From: Brachypodium distachyon
Lineage: Eukaryota; Streptophyta; Magnoliopsida; Poales; Poaceae
DNA: 64,000 nt
Reading direction: 5' to 3'
Assembly (NCBI RefSeq): GCF_000005505.3
Contig: NC_016134.3
Coordinates: forward strand, 42,695,150-42,759,149
Under the pieces are notes generated by a model. That model saw nothing but the letters and a program-made list of their open reading frames with translations. It had not been told where the DNA came from and ran no database searches. Position numbers and translations under genes: made by a program. Positions 55,576-64,000 of the stretch are shown here, one piece after another (positions within the stretch are counted from its first letter, which is position 1; the number at the start of each line of letters is the position of its first letter).

Positions 55576-55648
55576 GCGCCCATGGCCTAATGGATAAGGC
55601 GTCTGACTTCTAATCAGGCGATTGTGGGTTCGAGTCCCACTGGGCGTG
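55576..55648 (+). tRNA. tRNA-Arg (anticodon TCT)
   Basis: A 73-nt cloverleaf starts GCGCCCA and ends TGGGCGT plus discriminator G; the first pair is a G-T wobble. The anticodon stem CTGA/TCAG encloses CTTCTAA, so the anticodon is TCT (Arg). The D arm contains TGGCCTAATGGATA (A box), and GGTTCGAGTCC is the B box. No intron and no encoded CCA. A TTTTT terminator follows about 14 bases downstream. Confidence 0.95.
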
Positions 55649-55849
55649 TGATGAACTCTTTTTACCGCACGATATAGTTTCGAACTTGAGCAGAACTAAT
55701 TTTCTTGCCCTTTTTGAAAATTTCGGTCTTTTTTCAATCGACTAGATAAGTCCAGTTTGTCAAGAAAAAAATGTACACGGAAAAGAAAATCTCACCAGCA
55801 TGAGCCATGGAGATGGATGAATTTCCTTTTTTTTTCTGTAAATTTTTCT

Positions 55850-57830
55850 TTTTTTTTTGAGCATAAGATCCCGACTTTATTAAATTGGCAAAATAGCTGG
55901 GATACAAGTGATATCCGGGGTATCAAGAAGCCACAAACGGCGACCCCGACTAAGAGAAGAAACGGCCTTAGCAAGATTATGAACCTCGACGTTAGAATCT
56001 CTTTTCTCATGAACAAGGAGCGCAGCATCAAAACTGTCCTTCCGCAGATTGAATTCCCTGGTGATGGCACAGTAAGAGCATAGAGAGTCCTCCATGATAT
56101 TCTTAACCACATTTAGGCAGTCCGACGCCACTTGCACTGCTCCCAGATTTAAGGTTGTGTTTGTTTGAACTAGAACTCCACAGCTGCAGATTCTACAGCT
56201 GCAGATTTCAGAATCAGCGGTGGCTATCAGCTGCAGCTGGAAGATTGGAGATGTCTGATGCTTATTTGTTTGAGCGGCTGGTCCGGCTGCAGCTGTAACT
56301 GAAATGTGCTGAAATGACCTGAATGACCATGTTGTTCTGTAGATTTGATATAACTGTCGGTTGTACCGTTTGAACTGACAATAAGTGGTCTATAAGATAT
56401 GAGACGTATATACATATATTGTACATCATTCAATAAATTTGAACACCTCAAATTCCCAAAAATTCTTCTCTTGTTTTGGCTAAATCTTGTGGACAGCTAT
56501 TGGCAGTGAATTGCACTAAGACGTGAAGTAGTACTAATCCTTTTTTTTTCTTTTGCACGAAACGATGTAGGACTAATCCATTGCCATCAGAGCACGGGAG
56601 TCCTTGCTACTCGCGTCACACGTGCTCACGAATGAAGACAGGAGGGGGCGGTGGGTCCTCGAGGGAACAGGGAAAGTGGGAGCGGCGGTACGCAGAGGAG
56701 AGGGTGCGGCGGCGTTTCCCAGACCCATAGGAAGGGACCTGCCGGCAGCGGTGCCCAGACGAAGGGCGGAGTTGAGGGGCCACGCCGGCTCCTTTCCACC
56801 GGCAAGAAGAGCGCAGCGCCACGCAGACCGAGCAGCGGCAGGCATCAAGGAGCTAGGAACTCGGGCGGTGGTGATTGGGGCCATGAATGTTCCGTACCAG
56901 CGGTGAGGAGGACAGAGTCTCCGTTCCTCCGACCGTGCCGGCGTGGCGGCAATTGGAGAGAGATGGCGGCTGAGGGGACGCGGGATGGGAATGCGGTCGG
57001 TCGGGAAGAGCGAACAGAAACGAACCGGTACGTGGCAATTTGGACGGTATATGTAGTTTGGCCGGAGGATAAATTGGTAAAAGAGGCTATTTGGAGCTGC
57101 ACCAGCTGGTGGAAGCACCCAAATCGTAACTTCTCCTTCGTAGTGTATTCTTTCAGAGCCTTCGTAGTGTATTCTTTCAGAACGCTTCGAGGAGCTGCTG
57201 CCAGGAGCTGGCCGAAAATACTCTGTTTGTTTGGGCTCCAGATTCCACAGCCCAGAAGATGTTGGAGCAGCTTCTTGGAGTCCAAACAAACGCACCCTAA
57301 GTCAGATGCCAGCGCAAGGGCTTCAATGCAAGCGATGACTTCTAGCATCTCCGGGGAATTGAGCCCATCAAAAGTTACAGCCGATGCCCCAAGGTAAACC
57401 CCCTGCTCATCCCTGCAAACAGCTGCCACAGCACTTGTATTCCCTGTCCTAGAAATCCCGGCATCAACAATGATCTTTGCCAAACCTGTCGGGGGAGGAA
57501 TCCACCTCGGAGGTCTAGCCGGCCGTGTCTTATGTAAGCTAGTGGCATGTGCCGTAGCCAAGGGAATCTGAAGATCATCCAAAAAACGCTTGATGAAGCA
57601 AACCGTGGACAGTGGACTCTGGAATTCATTATGATGAATCGCACGCCGTCTAGCCCACCAGATCGCCCAAAGTGTGACAAGAACCTTGGTCAGTTCTTCA
57701 TGCTTGCAGGTCTCCACGAGCAAGGCAAGCCAAGATCTCGCATTAGGTGAGATACTACCAATAACATGATCGACCACCTCATCATCAAGAAGAGCCCAAA
57801 CACTACGAGCCATGGGGCGTACTTCACTGC
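55850..57830 (-). mobile_element. 5'-truncated LINE fragment (RNase H end of ORF2), split by an insertion
   Basis: On the minus strand the fragment begins near 57830 at MARSVWALLDDEVVDHVIG. It continues through LVTLWAIWWARRRAIHHNEF and a RVT_3-type RNase H (KIIVDAGISRTGNTSAVAAV, EALALASDL). Reading resumes at 56150 with NLGAVQVASDCLNVVKNIM and ends at a poly(A) tail (poly-T at about 55850-55859). The endonuclease and RT are absent, so this is a dead, 5'-truncated copy. It is a different LINE lineage from the 14-21 kb element, judging by sequence. Target-site duplications could not be identified. Confidence 0.8.
56153..57297. mobile_element. PIF/Harbinger-like non-autonomous DNA transposon nested in the LINE
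   Basis: Inverted ends GGTTGTGTTTGTTTG (from 56153) and CAAACAAACGCACCC (to 57297) enclose 1145 bp. The trinucleotide TAA flanks it on both sides (56150-56152 and 57298-57300), the PIF/Harbinger target-site size. Removing the insert and one TAA restores an unbroken RNase H reading frame (ASDL + NLGAVQVASDC), which proves both borders. The interior is GC-rich, has no transposase, and includes a 24-bp tandem repeat (CCTTCGTAGTGTATTCTTTC...) near 57137-57184. Confidence 0.8.
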
Positions 57831-58119
57831 TTCCTCATCCCGACCCAAAACAGTCTCAATAACGCCAGCCAGGCCTGAGGCCGATCCACTCACTCATCCA
57901 CCTACCAAATAGGCCACATGACTGTAAGCTGAAGCAACTACGGCCCATGTTGTTTTATCCTTTGGTGTCGGTCCGCTTGGCCTTGAGACATGTCTTGTTT
58001 GTTTAAGCGTTTTGTAGCGTGGGGTTTGGCTTGGGTAATTTATATTATTCCACGCTTATATCTTGCTACTACTTGCTGTCAAAAAAGAGAGATGCATATG
58101 TAGTAGGCGGACGGCTACC

Positions 58120-59825
58120 TTTTTTTAATTGCATTTCGATCAAAAGTTCATAGAAAACTACCCAGTCAAAACACAACAGGACTAGAGGACTACCACCGAA
58201 GAAGCGATCTCCGACATGCATGAGAGGAGTGCCTCCGACGTCGTCGAAGTGCAAACCACAGCCTAGTCAGAACCAGTTGCACAATCTCCACCCGCTTGAT
58301 CGGCGACCGAGTGGATCCGAGCACCATCAAGTCAACGAGTGTTGTTACCTAGTGTATCTAGTCGAAGGACGTCACACACCGAGACAACGCTGCAGACATC
58401 AATCTCGCCGGCTGAATAGATATGCCATCACTGCGAGCTGGTCCACACAGGCTATCGAAGGGCGTCGCGACACCGAGTCTAGACCACAAACACGAACCTT
58501 GACTGCGAGCTCAAGAGCCAACACGACCCTGAGAACTGTGTGAAGCGTAGTGTGCCGACTGAACCGACGAAGGGCGATGGGCAGCCGAGACTTCACCAAG
58601 AACACGAAACTTACTTGCAAGCATTGACGACTGCAAAGGGGTAACCTCAATCCCAGAAGGGGCCTGACCAGAAGCTATTGGGGAAATGATGGTAGCAGCA
58701 ACATTGCAAAACGAAGAGTGAATCCATCGCCGTGCATGTCTGACTAGGAACCAGTGCCCGGTAGGAGGCCTGCATGGTACAAGAACTCAAAGACGACACC
58801 TCCAACAAGGAAACGTTGTCAAAGACAGCATTGTTGCCCGATCTGAGGATAAGATCTGGGGTTTTCACCCGGAGAACCATGACCGGAGGGATGTGGTGGG
58901 AGTTGGAGTTCCATGACCACGCCTCCAAGAAGGTAAACGACGTTAAGAAACGTCGCCGTGGCTGCCATTGACACAAGTTCAAAGCTAGGATTTCTCCTAA
59001 AACAATCCACCTAAATCCCTAATCTCAAATACACGTTGGCACTACCATTCACCACGCAGATGATGCTGTGGAACAAGCCGTACCTTGAATCACCGACAGG
59101 GCGATGGACCTGGGGCAGGGGGACCGACGCCGGCGCAATAGGGTCTGCCAAGCCGCAAAGCAGCAGATCTGGGGCAGGGGACCACCGCGGGCGCCAAGTT
59201 TGTGATTGTCGAGTCGCACGCGCGGTGGAACAACAGTAGGCACTGACGAACTGAGTGGTGGGGGACGCGAGCGCGGCTGCCTTCTCCGGCGCGGCACGGA
59301 TCCGGTGAAGGAGGCAGCAAGTCGGGCTGGAGCTTAGAGAGCCGCAGCGAGGCCGAGCAGCAGGGTGATGGCGAGGTTGGAGGCGGCGGAGTGGGCGCAC
59401 AGCTGGTGAAGTACGGCGCCTGGGCGGAGGGCAGGGAACCGGCGGCTGAAACGAGCTCCGCCCTCCCCCGCACACGGCCATGGAAAGCAGGTGCGGTCCA
59501 CGACCGAGCAGCGGCCCGCGGCCACACCAGGACGCCCTTCCGCCCGCCGCCAAGCCCAAGAGACCTGCGACGGGATCTCGCCGCCCAGTGCCGGATTTGG
59601 CCGAAGACGGCAGATCGAAGGCCGGCCATGGAGCATGGTGGAGGGGCATGGGCACGCGCGGAGCGCCTCGCCGCCTCCTTCATCGGCAACGCCCGGCCTT
59701 GCCGGCTGCAGCCTCTGGCGGCGGCAAGGGGAGAGAGAAGGAGGGAGGGTGGCGGCGGCTGGCGGCGAGGGTTGCCCCCAAGTCGCCCCCGAGGTGGGCG
59801 ACGCGAGAGCCTAGGGTTCAGTCAC
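58120..59825 (-). mobile_element. GC-rich non-coding retroposon, relative of the 3241-4635 element
   Basis: On the minus strand it starts near 59825 with GAACCCTAGGCTCTCGCG and is GC-rich for about 700 bases. It then carries TTACCTTCTTGGAGGCGTGG (near 58930) and TTTCCTTGTTGGAGGTGTCG (near 58805), and ends in an A-rich tail (TTTTTTT at 58120-58126 on the plus strand). The two motifs lie 123 bp apart, exactly as in the 3241-4635 element, and a GGGTGAAAAC segment is shared. Overlapping long frames on both strands lack domains. No target-site duplication was found, so the borders are approximate. Confidence 0.5.
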
Positions 59826-62014
59826 GCAACAATCCGAGGAAATGAAGTTCATAAGCTTAATTAACATAGCGCAGGTGATCGACACGTGATTCTTCTTGAC
59901 TTTCCATCTAGATACACATGAATGTGATACACATGAATTATTATTCTACGGGGAAGATTCACACGAGACTTTGTGTGCGTACAGACGGGAGAGAGCACGG
60001 GCACATGCAAGACAGTTTTGACATAAAAACCGGCCAGGCAACGTGCACGCATAGCCAGATTTGAGCCAGGCATCCAGGGAGAGAAGGCCCAATTAACCGT
60101 ACATCCATGTTGCCCCCATGGCCATGAGCTTCCAAAGTTCCAAGATCGAGCTTCTTCGATGGTCTCTCCACAATTAATCTCTCGGCCCGATGATGGTGTA
60201 CGATCAGTCCATTATGTACAGTAGACTGCTAGTCCTGGATCGCCGGCTTTGATTTCCTCGTTGGTGATTACAAATAATATCTGGCTAGCTAGCTAAAACG
60301 TCATCTAGCTAGCTGTCTCTAGGCTGAGAAATTAGCATAGCCAGGTTAGGCAAGGGCGACACAAGAAGCAACAAAGCAGGCACGTAATGTCCTTTGCCTA
60401 GCCCCACTGATCGAAGCGAGCGAGTGCTCTAGCTAGCGATGGAGCTCAGCTTTGCTTTGTTCCTTTGCCTGATCTGGGTCCAACAAGATGTGGCCTCCCA
60501 GATATCTCCTGAATCACTCCTGCCGCCTGCCGCCGTAAATATAATCTCAAACAAAAAATCAACGGTTCGGCAGCTTCGACATCATGTCCAGCTTTGCCTT
60601 CCCACACGTACTCATCTGAGCTTAGCATCAACCGCCTTGTCTGTCATATATACGTACAAGTCAAGTGGACGCTTTCTGAAATTCTATGAACTGCTTTCCT
60701 ATGCCTCGATTTAGTTTCTAGGAATTTCAACATCTTCTCATCCGAACCTCTCCCGTTTCTCTCTTGCTATTCGCTGAATTAAGCTAGGCCGACATCGATC
60801 GCTAAGAAACTGCCTGATTTTTCTCGAGAGGAAGTTAATTAATTAAGAGTTTTCAAATTAGAAAAACCAATGCACGTTACACTATAGCCCACTTTGGATG
60901 CATGGACCTATAAACAAGAAGTTAATTAGGATCATGTTTGGCCAATCAAGCAAGCTCTTGCTACGTCTATAGCTTAGTGCGTCTTAAGGAAACGAATTAG
61001 GCCGGTCTCGAACGAACTATACCTCGCTTCATCTAGAGGAAGTTAAAGGGGGTCCATACAAGTCTCCTTGTGTACATTGAAGGTTTTGTTTGGCCAATCT
61101 TGGCCGCTGATCCAGTTCTTGTCTCCGGTTTCAGTCAAGTGCAGTGTACCAGGCTACTGGCACACGCTAAAACTAGTGTGGAATATCCCTTTTTATGCGA
61201 ACTACTACTACATAAAAGGAAGTTAAAGAGAGTTCAGACAAAATGCGCCATAGGCCGGTGTTAACGTACTGAGCCCTATATATAAGTGTACGTAAACCAG
61301 TTTGATTTGGGTAACGTGGCTGCCCAACACGGTAAGGAAAATTAGCAAGCTACCTGATGCATTTTCGAAGAGGATATTTTCGAAGTGACTTTTCTAAGAG
61401 GATATTGTTTTTTCCTAAGAGGATATTATATGGCTAGATATATGGATTCAGTTTGAGCTTACTAGCCAGGTAGCAATATGACACAATGCGATCATACTAG
61501 TCAGGCAGCTGACGATACGATCAGTGCCTAAAAGATCTGGACTCTTGCTAGGAACCGGTCCATCATCGATGACTTGAATTAATGTGCAAATGCATGTCGC
61601 TTTTCGTCCCGTGTTTGTGTGTTAGTCACATGCTTGCTAGGACTATGATTGTTCTGTTCTTCAGCACGAGGAGCCAGGCAGCTATAGCTTAGCTTAATTA
61701 GAGGAGGGCCCGTGCAACAGCACACACATGCACGCTAGCCGTGATGTAGCCAGGACACAGATCAGTTAATTACTTCGATGGTCTGATCACATTTGCTAGT
61801 ACAAACTAATTAATCGCCGTGATGATGACTGTTGAGCCTAGCTCGATCGCCCTACTTATATATCGTCATCGTAACTAATTAGCTAGTATACTAATACTAG
61901 CTTGTCCTATAAGCATCGTCACTGTCATATCAGATCAACTTTGCAAACCGCTAGCTGTCAACTAATCCTTCCTTGAAGATGATGTACGCTTAAATGATAG
62001 TATTAATATCTAAC
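59826..62014. other. Intergenic DNA rich in GCTAGC-type motifs, one doubtful small ORF
   Basis: The sequence has many AGCTAGCTAG-type stretches. A plus frame at 60439-60714 (MELSFALFLCLIWVQQDVAS...) starts with a signal-peptide-like segment, 91 aa. It has no recognisable mature peptide and no conserved Cys pattern. I would not call it a gene without transcripts. No other gene or RNA is visible. Confidence 0.35.
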
Positions 62015-62107
62015 TCACGTAATTCTTGTCCAAATTTGCCCCAAATAAAAGTATCTGTTTCTAAAAAACGTCTAGATACATGTAATATTTCGACAAGAAT
62101 TATGTGA
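62015..62107. mobile_element. Stowaway-like MITE
   Basis: Inverted ends TCACGTAATTCTTGTC and GACAAGAATTATGTGA (one mismatch when paired) bound 93 bp. The body (GTCTAGATACATGTAATATT) matches the element at 2634-2742, so it is the better-preserved copy of that family. Confidence 0.75.
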
Positions 62108-62757
62108 CATATGTTTCTTTTTAGTGAGTGAAAGAGCTAGCGATGGAGCTAAAATTTGTCCTGTCTCTGCACCCCGAAGATTCACGGATATACGTAGTGC
62201 TACAATGGTGGGCTGGTGGGTACATCCGCCGGCCACCGTGTGCTTTGTTGGGTTGGGTAAGGTAAACATCAGATCATGGTGGATCCTGCATAGGCATCTA
62301 GCGGTGACACGGCGGCGAAGCAATGCCGCCGGCCTTTTTGCCGTTAGGGGTTAAGCAGGGCTCTGTCTTGCAGCTCAGCAAGCAAGCTCCCGTGCATCAA
62401 ACCGGAAACAAAGAAAGAAAAAACCCCGATTAACCTGGCGTCTAAGTAACGTTCGAGAAGACGTGCCCGGTCAAGAAGATCAGATCGGTATATAACGCAC
62501 TCAGCGAAAGGACACGTATTTTGTTACACACGCGCTGCTATATATATGTAGCTAGCTCAACAGCGACAACACGTACAATGGGGGATATGTAGTACTGAAA
62601 GAGAGCTACTGTGTCACGTATACCACGTACGGGGATATGTTTGCTTTGGCCTTTGGGCATGTATAAAAAGTGTTCAAAAAGAAGAGATGTCTCGGCCTCT
62701 GCATCAATATACTGCTCTGGGTATGTACAATTGACCGCACAACAAGGAAATGAAATA
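62108..62757. other. Intergenic, no gene seen
   Basis: Two short frames (plus 62124-62354, minus 62606-62839) lack any domain or splice partners. The stretch is otherwise unremarkable. Confidence 0.4.
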
Positions 62758-62869
62758 CTTCCTTTGTCCTAAAATAAATGTTGCATTTTTTCTTCTCAAA
62801 ATGATCAAATCTACACAATGATACACGCGTGTTGGACAAGTTGTAACAGTTATTTTGAGACGAAGGTAG
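62758..62869. mobile_element. Stowaway-like MITE
   Basis: Inverted ends CTTCCTTTGTCCTAAAATAA and TTATTTTGAGACGAAGGTAG enclose 112 bp, with TA on both sides (62756-62757 and 62870-62871). It belongs to a third MITE family in this window. Confidence 0.75.
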
Positions 62870-63340
62870 TAAAATACAAGCAAATTAAGATATACAGAGT
62901 AGTAATATCTTATATATGACCCGTTTCAATCTATTTATCTCGATCGATTGTGCTGTATATATTAAAATCATTGATATGATTTGACGTGTATAATCGAGAG
63001 ATAAGCCGTACAATTCGAATACAACTAATTAAGCTATGATTTTTTTGCCGAATAACCTGATCAAGGATGTTTGTTTGTTGCCGAATAACCTGATCAAGCT
63101 AGGATGTATACACACTAGCCACTTTAGCCAGTTACTCAGAAGCCGGCCGGCCGGGGTACAGACACCGATATAGCTGAAATTGCCCTGGAATAATTAATCA
63201 CCAGGTGCAGCAATAGATCGAACCAATTAATTAAGACGCTCTGGATCATGCACACAGTGCCGCTAGAATGTACGTCCAAACTTAGTATGTACTCCGTAGT
63301 CCATACGTACAGTATTTAGCTAACAGCTATAAGAGCTAGC
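62870..63340. other. 3' flank of the C2H2 gene
   Basis: AT-rich DNA includes a direct repeat TTGCCGAATAACCTGATCAAG (near 63046 and 63078, spaced about 32 bp). No gene is seen. Confidence 0.4.
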
Positions 63341-63799
63341 TCAGAGCTTGAGCGACAAGTCCATCTCCGCCGCCTCCTCGCCGTAGTTCCGGCCTGCCGC
63401 CGTCGTCATAGCCCAGCCGGACACCACCGTCTCCGCCGCGGAAGCACGGTAGGCCCAGAGCTCGCCGCTGCCGTGGAGCCAGCTTTGGTCGACTACTGCT
63501 GCAGCCGGACGAGAGGAGGAAGAAGAAGAAGCAGGAGCAGCTTCGGCGGCGAGGTGTGGCAGGCGGCTGTTGTTGCGCTTGGCGAGTGTGCGCTCGAGCT
63601 TGTGCGCGTTCTGGTGGCCGCCCAGCGCCTGCGAGCTGGAGAACTTGCGGTGGCAGTAGTTGCAGGAAAACGCCTCCTCCCGCTGATGATCCCGGCCATG
63701 GTCGGCGGCGGGCGACGCCGCCGGGCCCGGCCGGTACGTCGGCTCCAGGCGGAGGTCCAGGCTCACGCCGCCGTACTGCAGTTGGTGCCGCCTCTCCAT
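63341..63799 (-). CDS. Single C2H2 zinc-finger repressor (ZFP4/ZFP7-like) with EAR motifs
   Basis: A 152-aa intronless frame starts at ATG 63797-63799 (MERRHQLQYGG); the in-frame region upstream has no earlier ATG. It has one plant-type zinc finger, C46-x2-C49-x12-H62-x3-H66, with the plant-specific QALGGH signature (57-62) followed by QNAHKLERTLAKR. A SLDLRL motif lies near the N-terminus (13-18) and DLSLKL is the last six residues. Both are EAR-type repression motifs (LxLxL), which recruit TOPLESS co-repressors. Proteins of this ZFP family act in the nucleus as repressors in trichome, floral, light or hormone responses; the target is unknown. A TATA box lies 145 bp upstream. Confidence 0.92.
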   Translation of the reverse strand: MERRHQLQYGGVSLDLRLEPTYRPGPAASPAADHGRDHQREEAFSCNYCHRKFSSSQALGGHQNAHKLERTLAKRNNSRLPHLAAEAAPASSSSSSRPAAAVVDQSWLHGSGELWAYRASAAETVVSGWAMTTAAGRNYGEEAAEMDLSLKL

Positions 63800-63945
63800 G
63801 TCCCTCCGCGCCGGAGCTCGCAAAGCCGATCGAACCCGCGGTAGAAGGTATATTGTCAGGGCAGTGCTCTAATTTGGAGGAAGAAGAAGAAGAAACGAGG
63901 ATGGATGGAAGTGGAAGTGTGGAGCTAGCGCGCGGAGGCGGGACG

Positions 63946-63953
63946 GTATATAA
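63946..63953 (-). promoter_or_regulatory. TATA box of the C2H2 gene
   Basis: The minus strand reads CGTTATATACCGTC, a good TATA element about 145 bp upstream of the start codon. This predicts a transcription start near 63915-63920 and a leader of about 115-120 bases. The downstream sequence (TTCTTCTTCTTCTTCCTCC) is a typical pyrimidine-rich leader. Confidence 0.5.
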
Positions 63954-64000
63954 CGAGCGGCTGGGTCGGGTGGACGAGTCTTGTCTGCCGGTCAGCTATA

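Noticed and set aside
55840..57930. Target-site duplication for the truncated LINE
   Set aside because: Only a six-base match (CTGTAA) was found near both ends, which is not above chance.
60050..60090. Possible miR160-like sequence (TGCCTGGCTC on the minus strand)
   Set aside because: Only about ten bases match the miRNA and no stable fold-back arm is visible nearby.
1..64000. CRISPR array, plasmid origin, phage or bacterial defence system
   Set aside because: No regularly spaced short repeats, no prokaryotic gene organisation; all genes and elements are plant nuclear in type.

Overview
This window is nuclear DNA from a grass (monocot). The genes have spliced GT-AG introns and GC-rich 5' ends. 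There are many Stowaway-type MITEs with TA target sites, a tRNA-derived SINE with an Au-like layout, and plant L1-clade LINEs that carry an RNase H domain. A protein-coding gene every 5-7 kb points to a compact grass genome; a Brachypodium-like pooid is my guess, not something the sequence proves. No bacterial, plasmid, CRISPR or viral system is visible.

Layout, left to right. 1-6.4 kb: the cut-off 5' end of an unknown minus-strand gene, a SINE with target-site duplications, two MITEs and a 1.4-kb GC-rich retroposon with an exact 16-bp target-site duplication. 6.4-14 kb: tRNA-Ser(AGA), a two-exon purine permease and an intronless DM13/DOMON/cytochrome b561 protein, all on the minus strand. 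14.5-20.9 kb: a complete L1-type LINE (minus) with an unusual leader ORF, intact ORF1 and endonuclease, and a decayed reverse transcriptase/RNase H part. 22.5-28 kb: a seven-exon transmembrane-nine (TM9SF) gene and a two-exon phytocyanin/early-nodulin-like gene (plus). 28.3-33.1 kb: a ten-exon PP2C phosphatase (minus). 37-37.9 kb: a broken, intron-retaining NEK kinase pseudogene (minus). 39.5-40.7 kb: a two-exon RCI2/PMP3 small membrane protein (plus). 41.7-43.2 kb: LTR-like and retroposon debris.

44.6-54.9 kb: a trihelix transcription factor preceded by a short uORF, a seven-exon cyclic-nucleotide-gated channel and an intronless BTB/POZ protein (all plus), then tRNA-Arg(TCT). 55.8-59.8 kb: a 5'-truncated LINE split by a 1.15-kb PIF/Harbinger-like insertion, then a second GC-rich retroposon (minus) related to the one at 3-4.6 kb. 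59.8-64 kb: mostly non-coding with two MITEs, ending in a single-C2H2 EAR-motif repressor gene (minus).

The host genes are unrelated housekeeping, signalling and transport genes and form no operon-like system. The most unusual material is in the mobile elements: the LINE leader ORF, a non-coding retroposon family with a motif repeated at exactly 123-bp spacing, and the nested Harbinger-in-LINE insertion. The NEK pseudogene and non-canonical residues in the phytocyanin and the channel pore also merit checking.
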